Made by a program: the position numbers and the translations under genes. From assembly GCA_024699855.1 (NCBI GenBank), contig JAMPIQ010000002.1, positions 10,354,001 to 10,418,000 of the forward strand: a DNA stretch of 64,000 nt, written 5' to 3'. The notes under the pieces are model-generated. The model did no database searches. It was given only the letters and a program-made list of their open reading frames with translations, and was not told the origin of the DNA. Source of the DNA: Aphelenchoides besseyi. Lineage: Eukaryota > Nematoda > Chromadorea > Rhabditida > Aphelenchoididae. Below, piece after piece: positions 42,192 to 54,101 of the stretch; the first letter of the stretch is position 1; each line of letters opens with the position of its first letter.

Positions 42192-43359
42192 ATGATCATC
42201 TGGATATTGTTGGGTTATGCAATTTGGATTAATTCAGCGTGAGTTGCTTTTATGCTGTTCGTAAATTGGTTAGTTTGTAGAACAGCTGAACAATTGGCTG
42301 AGCTCCCCACTTGTCATGGGTGCTGTAACGTCCCGTTATAAATTCCTTCTTAATCAAGTTCAAGAGCGCCGCACCCCTAACCCCGCCTCCAATTTATCGT
42401 TAACGAATCTTCTCTCCACTCAACTCTTACTTCGACCTTTTTTCTTCATCAAGTGTAGTTGTGTATTTTTATTTCGTCCATCACTTAAATAAACTTCTCT
42501 ATTACCTAAGTAGATTTATTCGGTTTTATTGTAAGGAGAATACAAAACCTTACAGTGCGGGGATAAAGTGAATGAAGTAGGAAAGGTAAATTTTGTCTCA
42601 CGAATAACTACAGACAACTACATTTAGTATATTCGTGGTGGTATAGCTCTGACATTCGCCGGTTTGAACACAGCATGCAGTCATGCGAATGTTGACGAGA
42701 CATCGCAAAGAGACTGTAAACGTTCGGTTGCTTCTGTTGAATCGTTTGTAAATTCGCTTTTTAACATCTTTCCCGAGCTCGACAAACGTTCTACAACTCT
42801 TGCTTGCCGAACAATTCTTCAACAATGCCGAGACCAGTAAGTTTTTTCCAAGTACATTCGACTTCTGATTTGATGGACTGTAGCTTTTTTTCAAAGACTC
42901 AATTACTTTTTTCTAAAGTTTTGTCCAACTGTCAAAAAAGTTAAAATATGACATACTAAGTAGATATCTAACGTTTTCTTAATTTAAGAACAGAATCCGG
43001 TCAATTCTTACCGTCAAACACATGGGGATGCGGCACGTGCAAAGACTTTTTGGGATATTTATACACTGTAATGTTTCAAATAGCGTTTTGTGTATCAAAT
43101 ATTTTTTAGAACACTGTAACATTCGTTAACGAAGCGAATAAAAGAATCAACATCTTTTTGTGCAATCAGATCGAAGATAAGAATGCGAAAGATACGTGTT
43201 TAAACCAATTTCACCATGTTCTCCACATGGCTGGTGAATTTTCAAAGTTGCATATGCAAACGGTAGGTCGAACTTAAAGTTCATCATTTAAATACTCTAA
43301 CACTGTTTATTTAGGAAAATTTGGGTAATCTGTGCGTCAACTTTTTAAAGTGCCAGTGA
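42192..43359 (+). pseudogene. Two-domain saposin-like (SapB) secreted protein gene interrupted by a solo LTR
   Basis: The ATG at 42192 begins a signal peptide (MIIWILLGYAIW). Exon 1 is 42192-42238 and exon 2 opens at 42281. Its first CxxC pair ends at 42323, exactly where a solo LTR (42324-42554) begins. The frame would resume after one copy of the 4-bp target duplication and run to 42585. Further exons are 42628-42836, 42884-42939, 42994-43067, 43110-43262 and 43315-43359, all joined in phase by GT/AG introns. Each half shows the SapB six-cysteine pattern (CxxC, then four more Cys; second domain CGTCKDFLGYLY, LC, C, LC, C). Saposin-like proteins bind or perturb lipid membranes in digestion or antimicrobial defence. 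The LTR brings an in-frame TAA at 42339-42341, so the product is truncated in domain 1. All other exons are intact, suggesting a recent hit. Confidence 0.85.
42324..42554. mobile_element. Solo LTR (231 bp) with 4-bp target-site duplication GTGC
   Basis: Begins TGTAACG and ends CCTTACA, the TG...CA ends with a 5-bp inverted TGTAA/TTACA typical of retrotransposon LTRs. It is flanked on both sides by GTGC (42320-42323 and 42555-42558). A 4-bp duplication fits Ty3/gypsy-type integrases. It contains AATAAA at 42488-42493. No internal region, primer-binding site or gag/pol is present, so it is a solo LTR left by recombination. Removing the LTR and one GTGC restores an open saposin frame, which independently confirms both ends. 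Confidence 0.93.
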
Positions 43360-43939
43360 CGCTGAATCGCAAATTGTTTCCAAACGTTATTGTAGGACGT
43401 ACGGAATAGAATAAACTGTTGCAATACAATCTAGTACTTTAAAGCACGAGTTGCAATAGAAATGATGCAACTGCAGCGCGTTTCTTCTCCTCAGAAACGT
43501 AGCCGACGAGAAAATATCTGGTTTTATTAAGAACCTTGAACTTGTAATGAAAAGCCTTTGAACAGACACAATCACGAACTCAAGATTCCACGGATTGAGC
43601 AACGAGAGCAATGAGGTCTTAAGGATCTCAAGAACACGCAAACAATACAAATGGATAACAGAACAAATGACTCATCTGCCTAAAAGAAGACACAAGATCA
43701 ACGAAAAGTTTACGAGTGGTAGATGGACAGTTCGAAATGATTGGTAGGAACTGGGCAAACAACTGACTGCCGCCAAATAGTCAGGAAAACAACAGCAACT
43801 GGCCAGACTTCGGGTGCAGGATTTTGGCAGGAAAAACAGGTTACAAATACAAAATAGACTTTTAAGTAGAAATGAATGCGTTCTTTACGTTTGAACGCGT
43901 CACAAGTTATCCTGATGTTTGAAGCATAAATAGACTGTT
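43360..43939. other. Convergent intergenic region, nothing recognised
   Basis: About 580 bp between the 3' ends of the saposin-like pseudogene (+) and a secreted orphan gene (-). Short open frames on the reverse strand have no supporting start or family likeness. Confidence 0.45.
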
Positions 43940-44699
43940 TTACCGCGAACTAAGAAGTTTTCTAGAATACAAGTCGACGACAGATTCGAAAATAAAATTT
44001 TTAGCTGCAATAGAAATCTTTTTAAACATTTCCCTAGTTTCGAGTAGCGCTTCATCAATGACTTGGTGTGAAAGCTCTCGATCGGCATACTTTTCTTTGT
44101 ATTTTAGTCGAAATAGTTGCCGAATTTCTGGGAATTTGCGGTCCAAAAACTTCTCAGCAACATTCACATCTTGATAGAAAAACATTGAGTGCGAAAATTG
44201 GCTTCTGCTAACCCGTCTAATCTTCTGTTGAAGATGATCCTTTAGTTGAGGGTCGAGTTTTTTCGTATCCTCCAACACTTCTTCATTGACTGAGTCTGTA
44301 AAACTAATTTGTTGATGTTTAAGATGAAAATGAGAGCGAAGTTCATTCAAACCAATTTGTTTAGCTGCTTCATCGATAAGAAATGGGGCGAACATAGCGA
44401 CTAATTTAAACTTTGACTTGTTCCCATACAACTCCTCAAAATCTTGTTCGGATAACATTCGATCGTGGATCCGCGCCAAACATTGATCGTAAATTTGAGT
44501 AAAGTTGGTTGTTTCTGAGTCGACAGAATCGAAGCAATCCACGTGGGTGTCGTTTGCTGTAAGAATAAGTTCGAACTCAATGAATGAAATACTCACCATT
44601 TGCATTGTCAGCTTCAGCGTATACATTCAAAACAAGAGCAGAGACAGTGCTGAGCAATGTTAAAAGATACATTGATCTAAATTCGAAACTTAAAGACAT
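43940..44699 (-). CDS. Secreted orphan protein, about 230 residues
   Basis: Two exons. The ATG at 44699 (or an internal ATG at 44672, MYLLTLLSTVSALVLNVYA) opens a good signal peptide with a likely cleavage near VYAEA. A GTGAGT donor and TCTTACAG acceptor remove an intron of about 40 bp (around 44598-44558). Exon 2 encodes a soluble, mostly helical, charged protein: DCFDSVDSETTNFTQIYDQC, LYGNKSKFKLVAMFAPFLID, KKLDPQLKDHLQQKIRRVSR, FPEIRQLFRLKYKEKYADRE, ending VDLYSRKLLSSR with a stop at 43942-43940. It has only two or three cysteines, both near the mature N-terminus, and N-glycosylation sites. I do not recognise a family. It sits tail-to-tail with the saposin-like gene within the mobile-element island. 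Confidence 0.65.
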
Positions 44700-45052
44700 G
44701 CAGAAACCAAAACTCGAATTAAACACGAGACACAGAAGTGAACTGAGAACATTTAGCACGCACAATACTGATCAGATTAGTTTGCTCAGCAAGTGACCAT
44801 TGGTTCACGTGTCAATAAGTAGGTCAAAGTATTATCAGCGTGTAATTTCTCTTATATTAGGTTTCAAGCAAATGAGATAACCCAAGAAACATACGAAGAG
44901 ATACAACGTGAAGTTGCAATAAATTGTATTAATCATTCGTAATCTGTTTGCTTACAATCCTAAAAGCAGTCTAAGCCAATTAAAAGTTCAAGAAAAACAA
45001 AGAGTGGTACATGACATCTCGCTGCCGCCATTTTGCCGCCGACCGTTTCGCC
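44700..45052. other. Short non-coding stretch before the second Helitron fragment
   Basis: About 350 bp, presumably the promoter side of the secreted orphan gene (-). The last 40 bp before 45053 have an open frame but no similarity to the Helitron copy at 36.8 kb, so the Helitron breakpoint is near 45053. Confidence 0.45.
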
Positions 45053-46051
45053 GCAGTCGTTCCACATAGTTGGTATCTTCTTAAACGTTATCGGTGCCAT
45101 ATCAACGTTGAGATTGTGAGCTCCATTAAGAGTGTCAAGTATCTTTACAAATACACTTACAAAGGTTATGACGCCGCTTCTTTGGAACTCCAATCTTCAG
45201 GTAATATTAATCACGATGAAATCAAAGACCACATTGACGGTCGTTACGTCGATCCAATTGAAGCATGTTATCGGATCCTGAAGTTAAAAATGCACGACAA
45301 AAGTCATCATATCGAGCGTTTGCCAATCCATTTGGAAAACCAACAAGCCGTCTACATCGAAGAAGATTGCGATGCTGAAAAAGCGAAAAAAGCAATGGAA
45401 AAGAAAACCAAACTGATGGACTATTTTACCTTAAATGAACGTGATTCAAACACTCGCCAACTTCTGTATTCTGAAATCCCAACTCATTACTCATGGAAAG
45501 CAGTAAAACTTCTAACCAACCAAAACACCGAAACCGTCAATCAATGGGAATCAAGAGTAAGAAGCAGCAATACGATCGGCCGAATGTACGCAATTAGTCC
45601 AACTCGCGGAGATCTATGGTACTTACGTCTTCTGCTTCAACATGTCAAAGGAGCAAGAAGCTTCAAAGAACTTCGAACAGTCAACGGAACCGAGCATACG
45701 AACAACGCCGATGCGTGTTTAGCTTCGAGTTTGACTGAAGACGATGAAGAGTACATTAAATGTATGGAAGAAGCGATTTCAGTTTTGATGTCCCGAGCAC
45801 TACGAAGCCTCTTTGCAAACATCCTGATTTATTGCAACCCGGCCGATCCAAAACTTATGTGGAAAAGTTCAAGAACGAATTGAGTGACGACTTCTTCAGA
45901 CGCCTGCAAAATAGAACTAAAGCAATCGCTCGCGCTTACCAACGTATCAACACGATTCTTCAACGTGAAAACAAGTCGTTTAAAGATTTCCCATCAATGG
46001 ACCAAATTGACGACATCGACGAGATCGAAGACCCAATTGACCACGACCAAG
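45053..46051 (+). mobile_element. Second Helitron fragment (Rep C-terminal part), different lineage
   Basis: Corresponds to about 36842-37830 of the first Helitron: VVPHSWYLLKRYRCHINVEI, KYLYKYTYKGYDAASLELQS, EACYRILKLKMHDKSHHIER and so on. The protein is close to the first copy, but DNA differs at many third positions, so it comes from another Helitron lineage. It is open except for a frame change near 45862 (around NPADPK). It is truncated at both ends: the left break is at about 45053, and the right end is fused to duplicated host-gene sequence within the 7-bp word AGCTCGA (46052-46058). Confidence 0.9.
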
Positions 46052-47367
46052 AGCTCGACCACTTCACCAGTGCATTGTCGACGAGTTGATTGCACTCACC
46101 GTTGGCGATCGCAATTACGACATGAAACGCAATACTACAGTGGATTTGTACGACAAGAACTCGAAGTTTGTCTGTTGCTATCGTTCCCGACAACATTTTT
46201 ACTTTCAGTATGAAAGAACAGTCGGATGAAATTTGGCGTGACTACAGTGGTTTCATGGTCAGCGACAAGCATCGGTTGTCCGAGTTTGAAATAAAAAAGT
46301 GAGAACTCGTCGGTACAATGCCTTCAGTCTTATTTTCAGAACAAATCTTTTGGCAATCTTGAACGATTTCTTGGGCGAGAAGAACATTCTTTCTGAAGGC
46401 GTTCAGTTTGTGGCTCTCAGTCCGCGAACGGCTTCGTTGTTCATAGATTACGACCAAAATCTTAGTATCATTGACCGACAGACCTACTTGGAATACTTGT
46501 TTTCGCTGCAAGAAGTAAGTGGACAATCGGAGATCAGATATGACTTTCGGCATCGCGTTCATTCACCCGAAGAGATTGCACGATTTGCACTGACCCATTT
46601 AATGAGGGAATTAGAGAAGGTCGCGTGCTAATTTTCGCTGATTAATGTCGAGAGTCAAGAGGTTATGAGGGATCATATATCGCCGCGAACTGATCTCAAA
46701 GTAAAACCGTTCGTCCGAAAGCAGCTCAGAATTCGAAATAAAATTGAAAATTTACGCTTTCAATTATCACACTTTTTAGGTCAACGGTATTGTGGCAGTG
46801 GATGCGGACCAACAGCCAATTGGATACGTGCTCTCATTGGGCGATCGAGTTCTTCAGTGCTACGCAGACAATTTGGATATCGCCAAGTTGGTTGTTGTGT
46901 TGAAACGCTCTATCAATCCTTTGATTTAGCTCTTTGCTTCGAGAGCATGTTCAATCCATGAGTGTCGAGTGTATCAAACTGTTTGCTGCAGCTCATGACC
47001 AATCAATTTTCAATGAGCTGACAAAAAAGTCAGAGATCGTCCGTCGAGTTCGTCGCTTCCACTCGCGTATCGTTCCGAGCAACGTGAAATGGACGCAGAT
47101 CTTCATGTTTAACATCGGAGTCCATTTGTTTTAATTTTAACTAATGAATTCAACGTCTTATATTTGTAATGTCCAAATAAATCGAATAACTAACACGTCG
47201 AGTTGAACGCTCTTAAACAGGAAACAGCGCTAGACGGCAACTTCGGAATTAAGATACGAATATCGAACGAACATTTATGTTGTTGTTCAGTCATTAAGGA
47301 GTCTTCAACCATTCAGACATTGAAACGAATAATTTAATCGAGTTCATTGGTTGTCAGTTAAGTTCAT
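46052..47367. repeat. 1,316-bp duplicated segment, copy 2
   Basis: Nearly identical to 34195-35510 (three differences noticed). Left neighbour: Helitron fragment. Right neighbour: unrelated DNA starting TTCAAATTGCG at 47368. The first seven bases (AGCTCGA) could belong to either parent. Confidence 0.95.
46059..47134 (+). pseudogene. 5'-truncated duplicate of the 33.7-kb gene
   Basis: Carries the 3' part of exon 3 and all later exons and introns of the gene at 33708-35277, including its polyadenylation signal, but lacks the start codon, exons 1-2 and the beginning of exon 3. The retained introns show it was copied as DNA, not through mRNA. The frame of the upstream Helitron fragment ends soon after the junction (stop near 46089). 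No promoter of its own is evident, so it is taken to be non-functional. Confidence 0.85.
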
Positions 47368-48164
47368 TTCAAATTGCGTAATTGGTTTTATGCAATTAAA
47401 GTCCTGTTCATAGCTTTTAACAACCTTTGTATCAAACGAGTATGATCCAAATCGTTGGCTTAGTACATGATTGTTTTCATGGTCAAGTTTCAAGTACACT
47501 CATTGGAATAAGCGATCAACTACGTAAACTTTGAACGCTTTTCGTTGGTCCACGTGCAATCAAGACGCCACCATCCGGTGGTCTGTCCGTCAATTGTATG
47601 GTGTGATTCAAAATTAAGTCGCTTTTTGCGACTCCACCAACGATTTAGTGGCCGAGCGCCAGTCAACTTACGAAAAAGAAGGAAGTTAATTGATAAGTAA
47701 AGAATGATTGCGACATTAGGTCTTATCATTGGCTGGACAAAGAACATGTTCTTGAAGGAGTCGGACGGCCATTTCTCATGGATGATCTTCGCACCCAACT
47801 TTTTCACTAAGCTCCACCCGGTGAATTTGCACCGTCAATCAAAATTCATGTTTCGTTTCTTAACTGCAACATTTGAAGTGCACTTCGATCTTAATTGTCC
47901 GTTCGTCCATCGATGCCCCACCATCAGCGCGTATTTGCTGCATCGTAGGCGTTCGAAAGTTGAAGAAATCAAACATTCGATTTCCGGTGTTTATTCTGAA
48001 ATCCGCTGGGATTAGTCGATTAGATGTCTAAATGAAGTCGATTTTGACCGAATTTCTTGCTTTTTTTACTACAATTAGATCTTGATGTTATATTCTATCG
48101 TTCTGTCTGTTCAATACTCTTTACTTCTCTTCTGATTGCAGTTCGAGTCGATCAGTTTGGCGCA
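47368..48164. other. Unassigned stretch between duplicate and FAR gene
   Basis: About 800 bp. The reverse strand at about 48000-47520 has open, coding-like stretches, including a hydrophobic N-terminal-like segment (RPNVAIILYLSINFLLF, near 47715), but I cannot join them into a supported gene. A TGATTGCAG at 48133-48141 looks like the acceptor of a 5' UTR intron or trans-splice site for the FAR gene. Confidence 0.4.
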
Positions 48165-49859
48165 ATGGATGCGGGACTCTGTGTGGCGGATACGTTCGCC
48201 AACCGCAGTGTTTTCGTCACTGGCGCCTCCGGATTTCTGGGCAAAGTTCTAATTGAGAAACTGCTCTTTTCAAATCCTCACATCAATCAGATTTACGTGC
48301 TGATTCGACCGCTCAAGGGCCATGGACCGCGTGATCGTCTCAACAAGATTTTGCAGGTTGGAGAATACACAAATTTGATTATCAATGCTTCTTGCTATTT
48401 GTAGAGTCCCATATTCCAACGTATACGTGAGAAAGATGATGAATTATTGAAAAAATTGGTTCCAATCAGCGGCGATCTAATGGAAGAAGGTCTAGGGCTT
48501 AGTCCAGCTGACGAGAAGCTACTTTGCGAAACCGTTTCAATTGTGTTTCATTGTGCTGCCACCGTAAAATTCGATGAGGTTTTGCGAGTTTCCGTGCAAA
48601 TGAACGTGATCGGAACACAACGTCTCGTTGCTCTTTGTCACAAGATGAGCAAATTGACGGTATATCATCGGGATTAACCATGACTAGAGTTATTTTTGTT
48701 TAGAGTTTGGTTCATGCCAGCACAGCGTATGCTAATTGTAACTTAAGTGACACCGAAGAACGAATATACGATCCACCGGTTGATCCGGAAAAGTTAATCG
48801 AAGCCACGAAATGGATGAGTGATGAAATGTTGGAAGCCATTACTCCTATGCTTCTCAAACAACGACCCAACACTTATACTTTCGCGAAAGCCGTTGCAGA
48901 ATCCCAACTACAAGAAGATGCTCGTGGATTGCCCACGATCATCGTTCGTCCCTCAATTATTGGGGCAATGTGGAAAGAACCGTTGCCCGGATGGACAGAC
49001 AATGTCAATGGACCCACTGGGATATTTGCTGGATGCGGAAAAGGACTCTTGACCAACATGTGCGGATCTTCAACATCTAATGCGGACATTATTCCCGTCG
49101 ACATCGTCTCCAACACACTTATCGTCGCTGCAGCGTATCGCGCGAACTTGAAATCTAGCGATGAAATGCCGGTCATTCATTGTTGTTCGGGAACATTGAA
49201 TCCGTTGAAATGGGAGCGAATTGTCAACTACATTCAACGATTTTATCTCAAATATCCGTTGGATCAATGTTATCGCGTGCCGTCGACACATTTCCATTCG
49301 AGTCGTCTACTTTTTCTACTGAACTTCTATGCCAAACACTACATTCCTGCTCACGTTCTGGACGCTCTATGTGTGCTAACGGGTCGCAAGCCAACGTAAC
49401 AAACAATACTCGTGTTTGATAGTCTAATCGATCACTTTAGATTTGTAAAGATTTACGGGAAAGTTTGGCGAATGATTGAAACACTCCATTACTTTACAAC
49501 GCGTGGGTGGCAATTCAAGACTGAGAAATTACTGTCGTTGTGGGAATGTTTGAGCGAAGAAGACAAACAGGTACATTCGTCCAGATAGCCATCGAATGTT
49601 TCTAATTTGTTTCTTCAGATTTACAACTTCGATATTCGACAAGTCAATTGGGATCGTTATCTTTTTGACTATTTGATGGGCATTAAAATATACTTGTTAC
49701 AAGAGAAGCTGGAAGATTTGCCGAAAGCTCGCAGTAATCTTTCGTGGTCAGTTTTCCGCTACTTTGTTTGATTGTATTCGAGTTTTCAGGTTGAAACAGC
49801 TGTCCATCGCATCAATTGCAATTGTGTGGACGATCATTACGCGTATTTTTGCTCGGTAA
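48165..49859 (+). CDS. fard-1: Fatty acyl-CoA reductase (FAR)
   Basis: Reduces long-chain acyl-CoA to fatty alcohol with NADPH, for ether lipids and waxes; peroxisomal membrane in known relatives. The ATG at 48165 (MDAGLCVADTFANRSVFVTG) leads directly into the Rossmann motif TGASGFLGKVLIEKLL. Further family words are IYVLIRPL, VFHCAATVKFDE, VHASTAYANC, the catalytic YTFAKAVAE (YxxxK), IIVRPSIIGAMWKEPLPGW, GIFAGCGKGLL and DIIPVDIVSNTLI. The FAR_C domain (YNFDIRQVNWDRYLFDYLMG) follows, then a C-terminal hydrophobic anchor (LSIASIAIVWTIITRIF), with TAA at 49857-49859. Five or six exons, introns about 45-55 bp. Full family length; no lesion. Confidence 0.93.
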
Positions 49860-50843
49860 TTGTACACATGACTTCGATTCCTAAGATGCAATTTAGAAAC
49901 ACTACGGGAAAACAAAAGTGGACAATTTGGATTTCCGGCGTTCTTCTCACTTACGCTTTCCAAAACGTTGATGTTCGGCCTTTTGTCTACTTGAAAAGTC
50001 TCGAGGAGTATAAGAAGACATTGCAATTAAGTGCGTGATTATTCAAGAATAAATTTTGTCCCGATCACAATGCTCGAAAGCTAAACTCTCGTTGCTAAAC
50101 GGAAACTGAAAACTCGTGGCTCAAGACGACGAGCAAATGAGGAGAATAATTCGACGCACGAAGTCAACACAAAAAAGGACCAATCAAACGATTGTTTTGC
50201 TTAATGAAAGAAACTAACATTTGGCTATTTGCCAGTGACTTTCTCCTTGCAATTAAAAACCGTTTGAATTAACGGAACCGCAACTCTAGCCGATTAAGAA
50301 GAGTGGAAATGGTCATACTAGAAACTTCTTTTGTTGGACTAACTGTTAAGGCTTGTAAACGTGTATTGAAAGGTGCGTTTAAAGTACCGATTAGTTGACG
50401 CTTCATTTGAGTTGCCTATGAAAAACGGTTGAGGTAAAAGTATTTAGGTGACAAAACAGCAGCACAATGAACGTTAAAAGCATCCGTTTTCGTAGTCGCT
50501 ATGTCTGATAGGATTGAATGGCAAAATTAGTACCTTTGAGCGTTTCGAAAACGTCTCTCAAATTCATTGCATGTTTTTCTCTGATTTGTTGAAGTCTTTT
50601 GTTCTTTTATCAAGATACTCTGTGCAAATCTGTTCTTGACTCATCGACTAGTTTTGTTGTCTTCTTAATTGGATAAAGCAATGCACGTGGCTTGCAAAGG
50701 CTTGCGAGTTGTCTGCAAATTAAGTTTACAAATCTATACTTCTCACCACTTCAATTTACAAACTTTCGTACCACGACCGTTTCGATTGAATTTACGTCTA
50801 TTTTGAGAGACAACATTTATAGATTTTCTTATTTGAGAGACCA
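49860..50843. other. Intergenic region between FAR and K+ channel genes
   Basis: About 980 bp. The beginning keeps an open frame after the FAR stop (to 50038), probably by chance. The rest is non-coding and AT-rich. No RNA gene or repeat was recognised. Confidence 0.45.
50048..50053 (+). promoter_or_regulatory. AATAAA, possible polyadenylation signal of FAR gene
   Basis: A hexamer 189 bp past the FAR stop codon; another signal nearer the stop was not seen. Confidence 0.4.
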
Positions 50844-52315
50844 ATGAGGGCAGCACATGTGTGTCGTATTGTGTGTTGGCATTTGGCTTTGTACCTTTTT
50901 GTAGTTTTCTACATTTTAATGGGAGCTGCCATCTTCTATCACTTGGGTAACAGTTGAACAACAAGTAAACTGATGACTTGTTTAGAAAGTGAAGCAGAGA
51001 ATGCACGTCAGCTAAGTCAACGAGCAGCAATTCGAGAATTTAAAGCAACTCTTCTATCACAACTTGAGAACCAAACTGTAAGTTAAATTCTTTAAAAAAT
51101 ACTTCAAATTTAAGTAATGTAATCATATATAACAGCAAATGTCACTAAAATGACACATATGATCATTTCAGACTGCCGAGGCTGAACAAACTTTACACGA
51201 GTTTATGAAGAACATATCAACGCTGACGATTACGGTCGACGACTACCTCCTTTATGATAATCCAAAACAAACGAATGTACGACGTTGGACATATTCGTCT
51301 AGTGTTCTGTTTGCTTTTACGATTTTAACTACGATAGGTTATGGAAATGTTGCGCCAACGACACGTTTATGTCAAATTTTCTTTATGATCTACGCTACAG
51401 TTGGTATTCCTCTCTTTTTGATCACGATCGCCGACTTAGGGCGTTTCTTCAAGAGTTTGATCATGTATTGGATTCAAATGATCTACAGAAAAGAAATCAA
51501 AAAACAAGGCGAACGCAATCTATTACGCGAAATCGGCGAAGTAATCGCGATAACAAGCTTTTTTAAATTTTTGTGTTTTAGGTCATTCTTGTAGCTGTTA
51601 TATTCTTACTATTCATTGCCGTCGGTTCGGCGATTTTGCCATGCTGGGAACAAGAATTGACTTATTTCGATAGCCTGTACTTTAGTTATATGTCATTAAG
51701 CACTATTGGTATCGGAGACATAGTTCCCAAACACATGGAATATCTTTCTTTCACCCTTCTATACTTAACCATTGGCTTATGGCTGACTACAGCGTTAGTT
51801 GAACAGTTGGCTGATGTGTTCCGACTTGTTCACTACGCCGGTCGACATGTGAGCAACGTGAAAGGAGTAGGCAAAACGCAGTAAATTGATCTAAAACTAT
51901 CAAAACTTTTAGATTACTGTTTGGCTTGGTGGTCGTGAGATTTCGATTGGATCGTTGATTCAAACGATTTGTAGGAGAGTTGGAATGTCAGATAACATTA
52001 TAAGTGTGTTTTCGACAAATTCTGATCTTACTCGAACTCTTAGATCTCATAAATTGGGACCAAACAATTGAAAGCGCTTTGAACGGCGAGTCTCTGCCAC
52101 TTCATCCGGTTTTTCCTTGGCATTTCACCGATTTTGTGGAACGCGATCCACCACTTATCGATTTGAGTATGGATTTGGATCAAGAGGATATGAACTACTA
52201 CATAGCCGAACGCACAATTTGCAACAGTCCAGCGCATAAAACTTGGCGGAAAATGTCTGCACCTCTAATCGAGACCCAACGTGAATCTGCAAAGCACTCT
52301 CTTGAAGTCCAATAG
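50844..52315 (+). CDS. Two-pore-domain (K2P/TWK) potassium channel
   Basis: A background K+ channel of the plasma membrane. The ATG at 50844 (MRAAHVCRIVCWHL) opens TM1 (LALYLFVVFYILMGAAIFYH). An extracellular loop with N-glycosylation sites (NQT, NIS) follows. Pore 1 is FTILTTIGYGNVAP (about 51316-51360), TM2 FFMIYATVGIPLFLITIADL, a linker (RKEIKKQGER), TM3 ILVAVIFLLFIAVGSAIL, pore 2 SYMSLSTIGIGDIVP (about 51690-51730), and TM4 LSFTLLYLTIGLWLTTALVE. The cytoplasmic tail ends SAKHSLEVQ with TAG 52313-52315. The second selectivity filter is GIG rather than the more common GFG/GLG. The subfamily member cannot be told from the sequence alone. Confidence 0.92.
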
Positions 52316-52343
52316 TTTCCTCAATTTTCTATAATTGGCTGTC

Positions 52344-52349
52344 AATAAA
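52344..52349 (+). promoter_or_regulatory. AATAAA polyadenylation signal of K2P channel gene
   Basis: A hexamer 29 bp after the stop codon, before the abi-1 gene. Confidence 0.65.
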
Positions 52350-52549
52350 CAATATTAATTGTGTCGCAAGATTGTTCTTTAGAATACCACGTACTAACAA
52401 CCGATTTCGATGTGCAGTTAGCGAGCTGTGGCCGCACCTCCCAAACGAAACGCAAGCGGCTATCGAAGTAACATTAACGATTACACTTTCAACGCATGAA
52501 TCAGCATTCAATAGTTTCGAACTGCTAACCATTTGATTGAAAGATTGTC

Positions 52550-53891
<1,342 letters not shown>

Positions 53892-54101
53892 TCTTCAACT
53901 ATGCTATTTGTACTTTCGAACTACAAAATTCGTGCACATAAAACATTCTTCTAACTGTTTGATAACAACTTCAGAACACAATCAATAACAGTTAGTTTAA
54001 TCTTCGTCTACCTGTATAAAAGTCCGAACAACTCTCGACATAAAATAATTTACGGATATACACGGAGCTTGAACCCGTATATATTGCTCGAAGAATTCCC
54101 A

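Noticed and set aside
42325..42555. The LTR as a functional intron (GT...AG ends)
   Set aside because: Using the GT inside the LTR leaves 4 extra bases and an immediate stop; using the GT of the target duplication loses one base. Neither restores the saposin frame.
47520..48015. Possible secreted or membrane protein gene on the minus strand
   Set aside because: Coding-like pieces exist, but I could not join them with phase-consistent introns or recognise a family; left as unassigned.
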